Below, piece after piece: positions 1 to 5,278 of a DNA stretch of 6,122 nt (positions are counted from its first letter, which is position 1; every line of letters begins with the position of its first letter). Under the pieces are notes generated by a model, which was not told the origin of the DNA, did no database searches, and saw only the letters and a program-made list of their open reading frames with translations. The translations under genes and the position numbers were made by a program. Source of the stretch: an uncultured Clostridia bacterium (lineage in GTDB: Bacteria > Bacillota > Clostridia > Oscillospirales > Ruminococcaceae); assembly GCA_947427325.1 (NCBI GenBank), contig CANEHP010000134.1:1-6122 (forward strand), read 5' to 3'.

Positions 1-294
1 TTTATTGCAAGCATTTCGGAAATGCTGAGGATCAGGATCAAAATGCAAAAATAATCGGCGGGGATTTTTGTCCTTGCTGATTATTTGCGTTTTGTTTAAT
101 TTGCACAAAATTTCCGAAATTTTCCACAGGTTAACAGGGCGTTGACATTTTGGATTTTGCTTGTCAATTTTTTGGATTTAGCGTGGCAGATAACAGAAAG
201 AATAGTCATATTCTTGAAAAAAATCAAGCTATAATCGTGATAAAAAATCCCCGAAAAATCCCCGAAAAAGTTTAAAAAACGAAAATTTTAAAAA
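1..294. other. A/T-rich noncoding region with short palindromes and phased repeats
   Basis: No protein gene is seen. Palindromes: AGCATTT, CGG, AAATGCT (10-26); AAAATTT, CCG, AAATTTT (107-123); and an imperfect one, GCAAAAATAATC (45-56) with GATTATTTGC (79-88). TTGACA (142-147) and TGTCAA (162-167) form an inverted pair; TTGACA would be a perfect -35, but the -10 at 17 bp (CAATTT) is poor. TTTTGGATTT occurs at 148-157 and 170-179, 22 bp apart. AAAAATCCCCG is tandemly duplicated at 243-253 and 254-264. The region looks regulatory, perhaps for a gene left of the window. Confidence 0.5.
213..235 (+). promoter_or_regulatory. Second TATAAT with an adjacent small inverted repeat
   Basis: CTTGA, six A, TCAAG (213-228) is a perfect short palindrome followed one base later by a perfect TATAAT (230-235). 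TTGAAA at 214-219 is only 10 bp from the hexamer, too close for a normal -35, and no other -35 is evident. It may be an upstream promoter for the same plus-strand unit or just A/T-rich sequence. Confidence 0.25.
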
Positions 295-353
295 AATGTG
301 CTCTTTCTCAAAAACGACAAAAAACGCATTATAATCAGTGCTAAGAGCACATT
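295..353. repeat. Perfect 11-bp inverted repeat framing the candidate promoter
   Basis: AATGTGCTCTT (295-305) is the exact reverse complement of AAGAGCACATT (343-353). The arms are separated by 37 bp with TATAAT inside. The left arm abuts the expected -35 position and the right arm covers the expected transcription start and first bases. This placement suggests two operator half-sites for a regulator that would block or bend the promoter. In RNA starting further left the arms could instead form a stem with a long loop. Confidence 0.6.
330..335 (+). promoter_or_regulatory. Candidate -10 box TATAAT for the small RNA
   Basis: This is a perfect sigma-A type -10 hexamer, preceded by A-rich DNA that could serve as an UP-like element. 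No good TTGACA lies 16-18 bp upstream (304-312 reads TTTCTCAAA), so an activator or an A-tract contribution would be needed. The box overlaps ATTATAAT, so a minus-strand reading is also possible. The plus strand is favoured by the terminators downstream. Confidence 0.4.
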
Positions 354-460
354 GGAAAAAGGTGAAAAAATTGCAAAAATAGCGTGTTATATTCCCTTCA
401 GGTCCACCAGGTCGCAAGGCGACTCCTAATATGCTCCCAACAAACAGGGAGCATATTTTT
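342..460 (+). ncRNA. Candidate small noncoding RNA of about 120 nt
   Basis: This stretch starts about 7 nt after a perfect TATAAT (330-335) and ends at the strong terminator at 428-460. It has an A-rich, probably unstructured 5' half, then a GC-rich core with hairpin 411-423 and the terminator hairpin. The only open frame reaching from near the start is a 25-codon one from TTG at 352 to TAA at 427-429, without a good ribosome binding site, so a noncoding product is preferred. I do not recognise it as 6S, tmRNA, SRP RNA, RNase P or a known riboswitch. The promoter's -35 is poor and the start point is inferred. Confidence 0.35.
428..460 (+). terminator. Strong intrinsic terminator (plus strand)
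   Basis: AATATGCTCCC (428-438) pairs perfectly over 11 bp with GGGAGCATATT (447-457) around the 8-nt loop AACAAACA, and a run of T ends at 460. Immediately upstream is a second perfect hairpin GTCGC, AAG, GCGAC (411-423). The minus strand has no T-run after the stem, so this ends a plus-strand transcript that must begin to the left. Confidence 0.8.
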
Positions 461-500
461 ATGCCTATTTTCCAAAAGTCTTTTTTGTCAGCCAAACACA

Positions 501-515
501 GCGGCGAAGCGCCGC
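501..515. repeat. Perfect GC hairpin between two terminators
   Basis: GCGGCG (501-506), loop AAG, CGCCGC (510-515): a six-pair all-GC stem with a three-base loop and no T-run on either side. The same AAG loop caps the hairpins at 411-423 and 597-607, which suggests a related family of palindromes rather than chance. Confidence 0.7.
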
Positions 516-523
516 ACCTAACA

Positions 524-553
524 AAGCTCGGCTTCGGTCGAGCTTAATTTTTT
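524..553 (+). terminator. Strong intrinsic terminator with UUCG tetraloop (plus strand)
   Basis: AAGCTCGGC at 524-532 pairs with GTCGAGCTT at 537-545 (one G-U pair) around a C(UUCG)G tetraloop, an unusually stable closure. It is followed by AA and then six T (548-553). The minus-strand orientation has only TTTGTT after the stem, so the plus strand is favoured. It lies 64 bp past another plus-strand terminator and may be a fail-safe one. Confidence 0.7.
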
Positions 554-778
554 ATCTTTCGCACTGCTAAAATCTTTTTGGTAACGATAACACAGCCCGC
601 AAGGCGGACATCTACATTATTAGGCGGCAGGGAGCATTACTTTTTTGATTCTACATTAAGAACATAATTTAAGATGATTAAGAAATAGTATAAGGCTATG
701 ACTTCACCTCAGGGGAAAACCCTTTCATTCCGAAAAAGAAAAGCCCCATTTTTTTCGACAGTCTGTATATCTTTATAT
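554..778. other. Noncoding spacer downstream of ppk1
   Basis: No credible reading frame is present. It holds a small hairpin CCGC, loop AAG, GCGG (597-607), a degraded copy of the terminator element of 413-460 (at 598-647, sharing CGCAAGGCG and CAGGGAGCAT), a direct repeat TCTACATTA (611-619 and 650-658), and AGGG, GAAAA, CCCT (711-723), a 4-bp stem without a T-run on either strand. Because none of these is a clean minus-strand terminator, the ppk1 transcript may extend into this region. Confidence 0.6.
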
Positions 779-2986
779 TTATTTTTTGGAAATTCTTCTG
801 ACCTTAACCACCGTTTTGGCTTTATTGACAGCCCTTTCCTCCGCTGCGGCAAAATTACCGCCGCTTAAATCATTGCCGCTCTTAGCGTCATTTTCGTTCT
901 TAGCCGCCGCTTCGGCATTTCCGTAAGCCTGCTCATAGAAAAATTTCTGGGAATCAAGCGACGGTTCGCCCTCTTTTCTCTCCTTATGCACATAAGTGCC
1001 GTCTGGAAGCTGAATGCGAGCCTTGACATTATCCCTAAGCATAGCGTCGAAAATAGCCAGCAGCTTGGTTTGTATAGCTTTATTTTTAATGGGTGCGGCA
1101 ACCTCCACACGTCTTTCCGTATTCCTTGTCATAAAGTCGGCGGAGCTAATATAAAGCCTGCGGCGCTCGTTTTTGCCGAAAATGTAAATTCGGCTGTGCT
1201 CCAAAAATCTTCCCACAATGGAAACTACGGTAATATTATCGGTAAAGCCGGGTATACCTGCCACAAGACAGCAAATGCCCCTTATAATAAGCTCTACCTT
1301 AACACCTCTCCTGCTTGCCTCCACAAGCTTCTGTATAATGTCTATGTCGGTAAGGGAGTTCATCTTAATGCCGATGTATCCCTCCTTGCCGTAGGTTATC
1401 TCCCTGTCTATCATCTCCACAACTCTTGATTTCAGGCAGTTGGGTGCTACCCAAAGAGTAGAGCTGCTTTCAACGGCAACGCCCACAGAAAGATTGTTAA
1501 ATATAAGCGAGGCGTCCGTGCCAAATTCCTTGTCGCTTGTAATAAGAGTAAGGTCGGTATACAGCCTTGAGGTGCGCTCGTTGTAATTTCCCGTGCCCAC
1601 CTGCGTAACGTACTTTATCTCGTTTCCTATTCTTCTTGTAATAAGCAGAAGCTTGGAATGAACCTTTAAGCCGTCTAAGCCGTAAATAACGGTAACTCCC
1701 GCATCGGAGAGCCTTTTTGCCCAGCCTATGTTGTTTTCCTCGTCAAATCTTGCCCTTAGTTCCACCAATGCCAAAACGTCCTTGCCGTTTTCTGCGGCAC
1801 GGATAAGGGTATTGACGATTTTACTGTCCCTTGCCACACGGTAAAGGGTTATTTTTATGGAAACAACGGTAGGGTCGGCAGCCGCTTCGTCAAGCAGTCT
1901 TATAAATGCGCCAAAGCTTTCGTATGGATAAAACAGCAGCATATCGCCCTTGTCCGCCTGCTCGATCATAGATCGGCTCTTTTTGACCATAACGGGCTGC
2001 TGAGGAGTTCTTGTGTCAAAGAACAGCTCCGGCTTATCGGTAAGTCTGTCTCTTATTTCTCCCGCAAAGCCGAAATCCAGGGGGCAATCTTGTACAAAAA
2101 TAAAGTCGCTGCTCATTTCAAGACCTAATTTTCTTGCCAAAAGCTCCTTGTCAATGGTAGAGGAGCGGGCAAACAGCTCGATGCGGATAGGCGCAAGCTT
2201 TTTGCGCTTTTTGATTAGCTCCTCCATAACGTCACGAAAGTCCACATCATGATCAAAAAGAGCCTCGTCAACGTCTATATCCGCATTTCTTGTAATACGG
2301 AAAATATTTCGGTCGCATACCTCAAAATTCGGGAAAACCTTATCCACAAAGTTGATGATAAGATCCTCCATAAGCATAAAGCGGATTTTTCCCTTTTCGC
2401 AGGGCAGGAAAACAATACGCTTAAACACGTCGGATACGGTGAGGGGAACTACCCCCAAAACAATATGCTTGCCGCCGCCATGAGGCTTTAGAGCTATCCC
2501 CGCATACAGCTCCTTATTTTTCAAAAAGGGTAGCGGGTGGGTTTTGTCAACGACGGTAGGGGACAGCAGGGGCAAAATCTCCTTTGTGAAGTATTTTTCT
2601 ATCCACTGCGCTTCCTCGCCATTTATGGGATTGTCGGGATAAACCTGCTCCACGCCGTATTCCTTAAGACCCTCTATGATTTTCCTGTAGGCGTTTTCCT
2701 TTCTCGGCAGCAGCTCGGCGGTGCGCCGGGCAATCTTGGTAAGCTGCTCCGAGGGTGTAAGACCTGTTTTGTTGTCCTTTTTTCCGTCCTTTAAAAGAGT
2801 TTGGTCGTGAAGAGTGCCCGCTCTTACCATAAAAAATTCGTCAAGATTGCTGCAAAAGATCGAAACGAAATTAAGACGCTCCATAAGAGGGAGAGAACTG
2901 TCCTCCGCTTCCTCCAGAACCCTTTCGTTAAATTTCAGCCATGAAAGCTCTCGGTTGTCAAAATAGTTGTTAAAAATTTCTTTCAT
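779..2986 (-). CDS. ppk1: Polyphosphate kinase 1
   Basis: PPK1 reversibly transfers the terminal phosphate of ATP to a growing inorganic polyphosphate chain through a phospho-histidine intermediate; it is cytosolic or membrane-associated. The 735-residue product is full length (family about 690-720). The N-terminal domain opens with the signature FDNRELSWLKFN and SIFCSNLDEFFMVRAG (residues 9-56). The head domain spans about 110-320, with LSPTVVDKTHPLPFL. The two phospholipase D-like catalytic domains follow, with FYPYESF (353-359), ITLYRVA (379-385), RARFDEENN (411-419), the catalytic His443 in KVHSKL (E. coli His435), GTGNYNERTSRLYTD, His597 in GRFLEHSRIYIF (E. coli His592) and SSADFMTRN (614-622). 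From about residue 680 the tail is Ala/Asn/Lys-rich, low in complexity and more basic at the end, outside the conserved fold. No key residue is missing. The ATG at 2986 is chosen because the signature begins at residue 9; its ribosome binding site is poor (AGGA, 12 nt away). The stop is TAA and no clear terminator follows. Confidence 0.98.
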   Translation of the reverse strand: MKEIFNNYFDNRELSWLKFNERVLEEAEDSSLPLMERLNFVSIFCSNLDEFFMVRAGTLHDQTLLKDGKKDNKTGLTPSEQLTKIARRTAELLPRKENAYRKIIEGLKEYGVEQVYPDNPINGEEAQWIEKYFTKEILPLLSPTVVDKTHPLPFLKNKELYAGIALKPHGGGKHIVLGVVPLTVSDVFKRIVFLPCEKGKIRFMLMEDLIINFVDKVFPNFEVCDRNIFRITRNADIDVDEALFDHDVDFRDVMEELIKKRKKLAPIRIELFARSSTIDKELLARKLGLEMSSDFIFVQDCPLDFGFAGEIRDRLTDKPELFFDTRTPQQPVMVKKSRSMIEQADKGDMLLFYPYESFGAFIRLLDEAAADPTVVSIKITLYRVARDSKIVNTLIRAAENGKDVLALVELRARFDEENNIGWAKRLSDAGVTVIYGLDGLKVHSKLLLITRRIGNEIKYVTQVGTGNYNERTSRLYTDLTLITSDKEFGTDASLIFNNLSVGVAVESSSTLWVAPNCLKSRVVEMIDREITYGKEGYIGIKMNSLTDIDIIQKLVEASRRGVKVELIIRGICCLVAGIPGFTDNITVVSIVGRFLEHSRIYIFGKNERRRLYISSADFMTRNTERRVEVAAPIKNKAIQTKLLAIFDAMLRDNVKARIQLPDGTYVHKERKEGEPSLDSQKFFYEQAYGNAEAAAKNENDAKSGNDLSGGNFAAAEERAVNKAKTVVKVRRISKK

Positions 2987-3000
2987 AATTGTATCAGATC

Positions 3001-3091
3001 CTGTTTTCGTCTACTGTTTTCTTTTACTGTTTTATTTTCCTGTTTTATTTTACTGTTTTCGTTTACTGTTTTATTTTCCTGTTTTCTTTTT
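3001..3091. repeat. Tandem array of seven 13-bp repeats in the ppk1 leader
   Basis: Seven contiguous 13-bp units start at 3001, 3014, 3027, 3040, 3053, 3066 and 3079. Each begins with an invariant CTGTTTT on the plus strand and ends in a variable six (CGTCTA, CTTTTA, ATTTTC, ATTTTA, CGTTTA, ATTTTC, CTTTTT). On the minus, ppk1-sense strand each unit ends in AAAACAG preceded by an A-rich half. The array stops 14 bp before the ppk1 ATG, and its last unit contributes the AGGA that is the only Shine-Dalgarno-like sequence there (12 nt from the ATG, a long spacing). Unit 4 contains TAAAAT on the minus strand, 5 of 6 matches to a -10 box, but no convincing -35 accompanies it. The array could be a repeated regulator-binding site, a length-variable leader, or replication slippage debris. 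Confidence 0.9.
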
Positions 3092-3097
3092 GGGCAC

Positions 3098-3123
3098 AGA
3101 CAAAGCCGCCTCCCTGCGGCGGC
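3098..3123 (-). terminator. Possible weak terminator downstream of the ankyrin gene
   Basis: On the minus strand GCCGCC, a 7-nt loop GCAGGGA, then GGCGGC form a 6-bp all-GC stem (arms 3118-3123 and 3105-3110) followed by TTTGTCT. The stem is strong but the T-run is short and interrupted, so termination may be partial and allow some readthrough into ppk1. The plus-strand orientation has a GGGTTTCTT tail, but there is no gene on that strand here to terminate. Confidence 0.4.
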
Positions 3124-3146
3124 GGGTTTCTTATCGGTCTTTCGGC

Positions 3147-3197
3147 GGGGAGCGGCAGAATGCTGCGTCTACAAGCTCGATTTCCTGCCGAAACCCC
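3147..3197. repeat. Long imperfect inverted repeat just after the ankyrin gene
   Basis: GGGG at 3147-3150 and CGGCAG at 3153-3158 pair with CTGCCG at 3185-3190 and CCCC at 3194-3197. This gives ten base pairs interrupted by a 2 x 3 internal loop and closed by a 26-nt loop. It starts 9 bp past the ankyrin stop codon. No U-run follows in the minus-strand direction, so it may act as a 3'-end RNA-stabilising hairpin or be half of a composite terminator with the next hairpin. Confidence 0.45.
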
Positions 3198-3205
3198 TCG
3201 TTGAA

Positions 3206-4870
3206 TTACCTTATATCCGTCATAAGATCCAATACCGTATCGTAACCGTTTTCCACAGCAATCTGAACCGGCGTTTCCCCCCGATTATTCAGGTGATTGT
3301 AGTCGGCTCCTTTCTTTATCAGGTAGCGTGCAGCTTCCACGTTGCCGTCCTTTAGGACATAATACAAAGCTGTGTTGCCGTCGTTGTCTGCCATATCGAT
3401 ATCGGCTCCGGCGCAAAGCAGCTCCTTTATAGTGTCTTTATCCGTATCCAGCATCATCAGGGTTTGCCCCTCGTTATCCGCATGATTGACATTCACTCCT
3501 CTTTCTGTCAGAAGGGAAAGAAGCTCTTTCGTATCTCCGATATCTGCCAGCAGCATAAACGGTGTCCTGCCATCATTCCTTGCAATATCCAGATTTTTAA
3601 GTTCATTTAAAATCGCTGCCCTTTGCGTGGAATCCAAATCTTTGCCGTAATTTTTCTTTGTAAGCACAAAATGAGCGGGAGTTTCACCGGCTGAATTTTG
3701 CATAGTATCATCGGCGCCGGCTTCCATTAACAGCCTTACAGCATCTGCGTGCCCAAAACGGCATGCTTCATGAAGGGGCGTTATTCCCGATTCCGCAGGC
3801 TCATCCTCTGTGAGATTGACATTCACGCCTTTTTCGATCATTACCCTCAGCATACCTATGTGTCCTTTTTCTGCCGCATAATGTATTGCCGCTTTACCGC
3901 CGTTATCTGTTTGCTCCATAGATTCTTTGGAAAAAACCTTTGCCGCTTCCGCAAAAAATGCATCCTCCATTCCGCTCATGGACGCAACAATGTTGGCGGG
4001 AGTTCGTCCGCCTGTTACCGCTTTCTCCATATCTACACCAAGGTCCGCCAGTTTTTTAATCACGCCTGCGCCTTCGTTAAGGCACTCATCCCGCAAACAG
4101 CTTATCTCACCGTAGTGATGAATGGGAGCTGTAAAGTTAAATCCTGCATCAATGCAGGTATCCAATATCCGATAACCTCCGCCAAAGCTCAGCGCCCTGT
4201 GAAGCACATCCTTCAGACAGCTTAATTCCTCGTCATCATCGGTGTCAATTTGCTTCACCAGTTTCTTTGTCATATAAAGGGCAAGAGCCTCGCCGTCTCT
4301 GTTATCACTCTCTACTCTGGAATAAGCATGCTCTGTTATTTCGCTTAGAGTCTGAGTATCTATACGTTTTTTATCGGCGGACGCCGCCCCATGATCCGCC
4401 AAGGCAGTTCGGAGCACATCGTTACAGAAGTCAATGGCATTCTGCATCGGCGTTATGCCGTCATTATTTGCCGCATTAACCATCTCCCTGCATTTACTCA
4501 TAAGCAGCAGCGCCGCCGTCATGTGATTATTTCTTACCGCCATCATTAAAAGCGTGTTGCCGTTTTCATCTATATAATCCGTTTGGGCGCCCTTTTCCAG
4601 AAGGACCTCCGACAAAGCCCATGTATAATCGGAATTGTAGGAATTGGACAGAATACGTACAAGAGGCGTGAAGCCTTCCGCATCCTTTTGGTTGACGTCT
4701 ATCGTAAGCAGTCGGGCAATTTCGGCTCTTTGTTCCGCGCTCTTCTCTCTGGCAGTGGAACTGTCTGCCAAGCCCTCAAACCTTGGATATGCCAAAAAAT
4801 GATATGCGTTCATGCCTCGTTTATCGCAGGCGGATGGATCTGCACCGTGTGCCAGCAAAAGCTTGACCAT
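3206..4870 (-). CDS. C-terminal fragment: ankyrin-repeat array (554 aa from first Met)
   Basis: This long open stretch follows the internal TGA. The first Met after it (4870) lies in mid-repeat (MVKLLLAHGAD) and has no purine-rich ribosome binding site upstream, so it is unlikely to be a natural start. Repeats numbered from that Met begin near residues 66 (GFTPL), 104 (GNTLL), 138 (GITPM), 288 (GRTPA), 325 (GKAAIHYAAEKGH), 362 (GITPLHEACRFGHAD), 395 (GETPAHF), 434 (GRTPFML), 468 (GQTLMM), 498 (GNTALYY) and 531 (GETPVQIAVENG). Residues about 155-285 are degenerate, with only weak repeat character. The last repeat runs to the C-terminus with no extra domain. No second stop or frameshift occurs in 555 codons, so any inactivation must be recent, or the full protein is still made by some route. 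Confidence 0.6.
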   Translation of the reverse strand: MVKLLLAHGADPSACDKRGMNAYHFLAYPRFEGLADSSTAREKSAEQRAEIARLLTIDVNQKDAEGFTPLVRILSNSYNSDYTWALSEVLLEKGAQTDYIDENGNTLLMMAVRNNHMTAALLLMSKCREMVNAANNDGITPMQNAIDFCNDVLRTALADHGAASADKKRIDTQTLSEITEHAYSRVESDNRDGEALALYMTKKLVKQIDTDDDEELSCLKDVLHRALSFGGGYRILDTCIDAGFNFTAPIHHYGEISCLRDECLNEGAGVIKKLADLGVDMEKAVTGGRTPANIVASMSGMEDAFFAEAAKVFSKESMEQTDNGGKAAIHYAAEKGHIGMLRVMIEKGVNVNLTEDEPAESGITPLHEACRFGHADAVRLLMEAGADDTMQNSAGETPAHFVLTKKNYGKDLDSTQRAAILNELKNLDIARNDGRTPFMLLADIGDTKELLSLLTERGVNVNHADNEGQTLMMLDTDKDTIKELLCAGADIDMADNDGNTALYYVLKDGNVEAARYLIKKGADYNHLNNRGETPVQIAVENGYDTVLDLMTDIR

Positions 4871-4888
4871 TGCCAGATTTATGCGGAA

Positions 4889-5230
4889 TCAGGCCAGCAG
4901 GAAAGGAGTAAGACCATTCCCTTTTGTGTCGGGCATATTGACTTCCTCTTTTATTCTTCCGTCGCACAGCATTTTTTCTGCCGCATTGTAAAAATTGTGC
5001 CAAACCAAAAGATGAAACAAAGTAAGCCCATAGTTACCGCCGGTGGTCAGCAGATCCTCTTTGCCGCAGTCTGCCAGACAAGCCTCCGCTTCCTCAACCT
5101 CTTTTTCTTCGAAAATATCATAGCAGTAATCAGATTCCCTGTGATCGCCGTCCCACCAGGGGATAAACTTAGCTGAGCTTGTTCTCTGGCTGGAAGTTAC
5201 CAGGATATCCGTCAACTCTTTTACGTCCAT
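4889..5230 (-). CDS. N-terminal fragment of the ankyrin-repeat protein (113 aa)
   Basis: This is the part that would be translated if the TGA acts as a stop. The ATG at 5230 is the right start because AAGGAG lies 6 nt upstream. Residues 1-65 are acidic and hydrophilic, include IPWWDGD and an EEKEVEEAEACL stretch, and match no domain I recognise. From about residue 66 the ankyrin pattern begins with GLTLFHLLVWHN, then a second repeat starts at GNGLTPFLLA and is cut off by the stop. Alone, this product would hold one complete repeat and a third of another, too few to form a stable ankyrin solenoid, so it is probably not functional by itself. Both Trp of the WW pair are encoded by TGG, which gives no support to TGA being read as Trp. 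Confidence 0.6.
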   Translation of the reverse strand: MDVKELTDILVTSSQRTSSAKFIPWWDGDHRESDYCYDIFEEKEVEEAEACLADCGKEDLLTTGGNYGLTLFHLLVWHNFYNAAEKMLCDGRIKEEVNMPDTKGNGLTPFLLA

Positions 5231-5236
5231 AGATGT

Positions 5237-5242
5237 CTCCTT
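5237..5242 (-). promoter_or_regulatory. Ribosome binding site of the ankyrin gene
   Basis: Read on the minus strand the sequence is AAAAGGAG, then ACATCT, then ATG at 5230: a strong Shine-Dalgarno match with 6 nt spacing. It fixes the start of the ankyrin gene and shows that the TGA ending pyrG is a true stop followed by fresh initiation, although the two frames are continuous. Confidence 0.85.
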
Positions 5243-5278
5243 TTCAACGAAAGTTCGGGTATATGTCTTTTTTGTCGG

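Larger units (their letters stand above)
3206..5230 (-). pseudogene. Ankyrin-repeat protein gene interrupted by one in-frame TGA
   Basis: A single reading frame of 675 codons runs from ATG at 5230 to TAA at 3206-3208, broken only by TGA at 4889-4891 (codon 114). The pieces on both sides are in the same frame, so this is a nonsense codon, not a frameshift. The TGA falls inside an ankyrin repeat: GLTPFLLA, stop, then FRINLAMVKLLLAHGAD. The spacing from TP to VKLLL equals that of the consensus, and the stop takes the place of the second Ala of the LHLAA segment, where Ala or Cys is common. About 14 repeats can be counted across the frame. Ankyrin repeats mediate protein-protein binding; no catalytic domain, signal peptide or membrane segment is visible, so a cytosolic protein is inferred. 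It sits 48 bp after pyrG and probably shares its transcript. Alternatives are a recent loss of function, a sequencing error, or readthrough. Confidence 0.8.

Noticed and set aside
120..128. TTTTCCACA, one mismatch from a DnaA box, near A/T-rich DNA
   Set aside because: It is a single box with no cluster and no dnaA, dnaN or replication gene nearby. It is not evidence of an origin.
352..429. Plus-strand 25-codon frame (TTG start) whose end, IACYI and STRSQGDS, recalls the N-terminus of serine recombinases
   Set aside because: The match is very short, has an extra Pro-Phe where the family has an Arg-Val core, and nothing resembling the rest of a recombinase follows. There is no good ribosome binding site, so chance similarity is more likely.
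478..489. GTCTTTTTTGTC shared with 5265-5276 in the pyrG-ankyrin spacer
   Set aside because: It is a low-complexity 12-mer centred on a T-run with no shared flanks, so coincidence is the better explanation.
229..495. Minus-strand open frame of 88 codons starting at TTG
   Set aside because: It has no ribosome binding site and runs through both arms of a strong plus-strand terminator and a promoter-like region. Its Phe-rich translation is what A-rich noncoding DNA gives when read in reverse.
986..1429. Plus-strand open frame of 147 codons opposite ppk1, with similar ones at 2013-2491, 3749-4225, 4583-5176 and 5375-5875
   Set aside because: All lie antisense to strongly supported genes, lack ribosome binding sites and recognisable domains, and are shadows of the codon pattern on the other strand.
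3001..3091. CRISPR-like or recombinase-site array
   Set aside because: Units are 13 bp and directly abutting with no unique spacers, and no cas or integrase gene is present. This is a simple tandem repeat.
2967..3245. Plus-strand frames rich in Leu, Phe, Tyr and Val that look like membrane peptides
   Set aside because: They are translations of the CTGTTTT tandem array in the spacer, with no start signals. The 13-bp period also shifts frame each unit, which a selected protein repeat would not do.
4850..4891. Selenocysteine insertion at the ankyrin TGA
   Set aside because: I see no convincing stem-loop in the 40 nt after the TGA of the kind bacterial SECIS elements need, and ankyrin proteins are not known selenoproteins. 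It is kept only as a check item.
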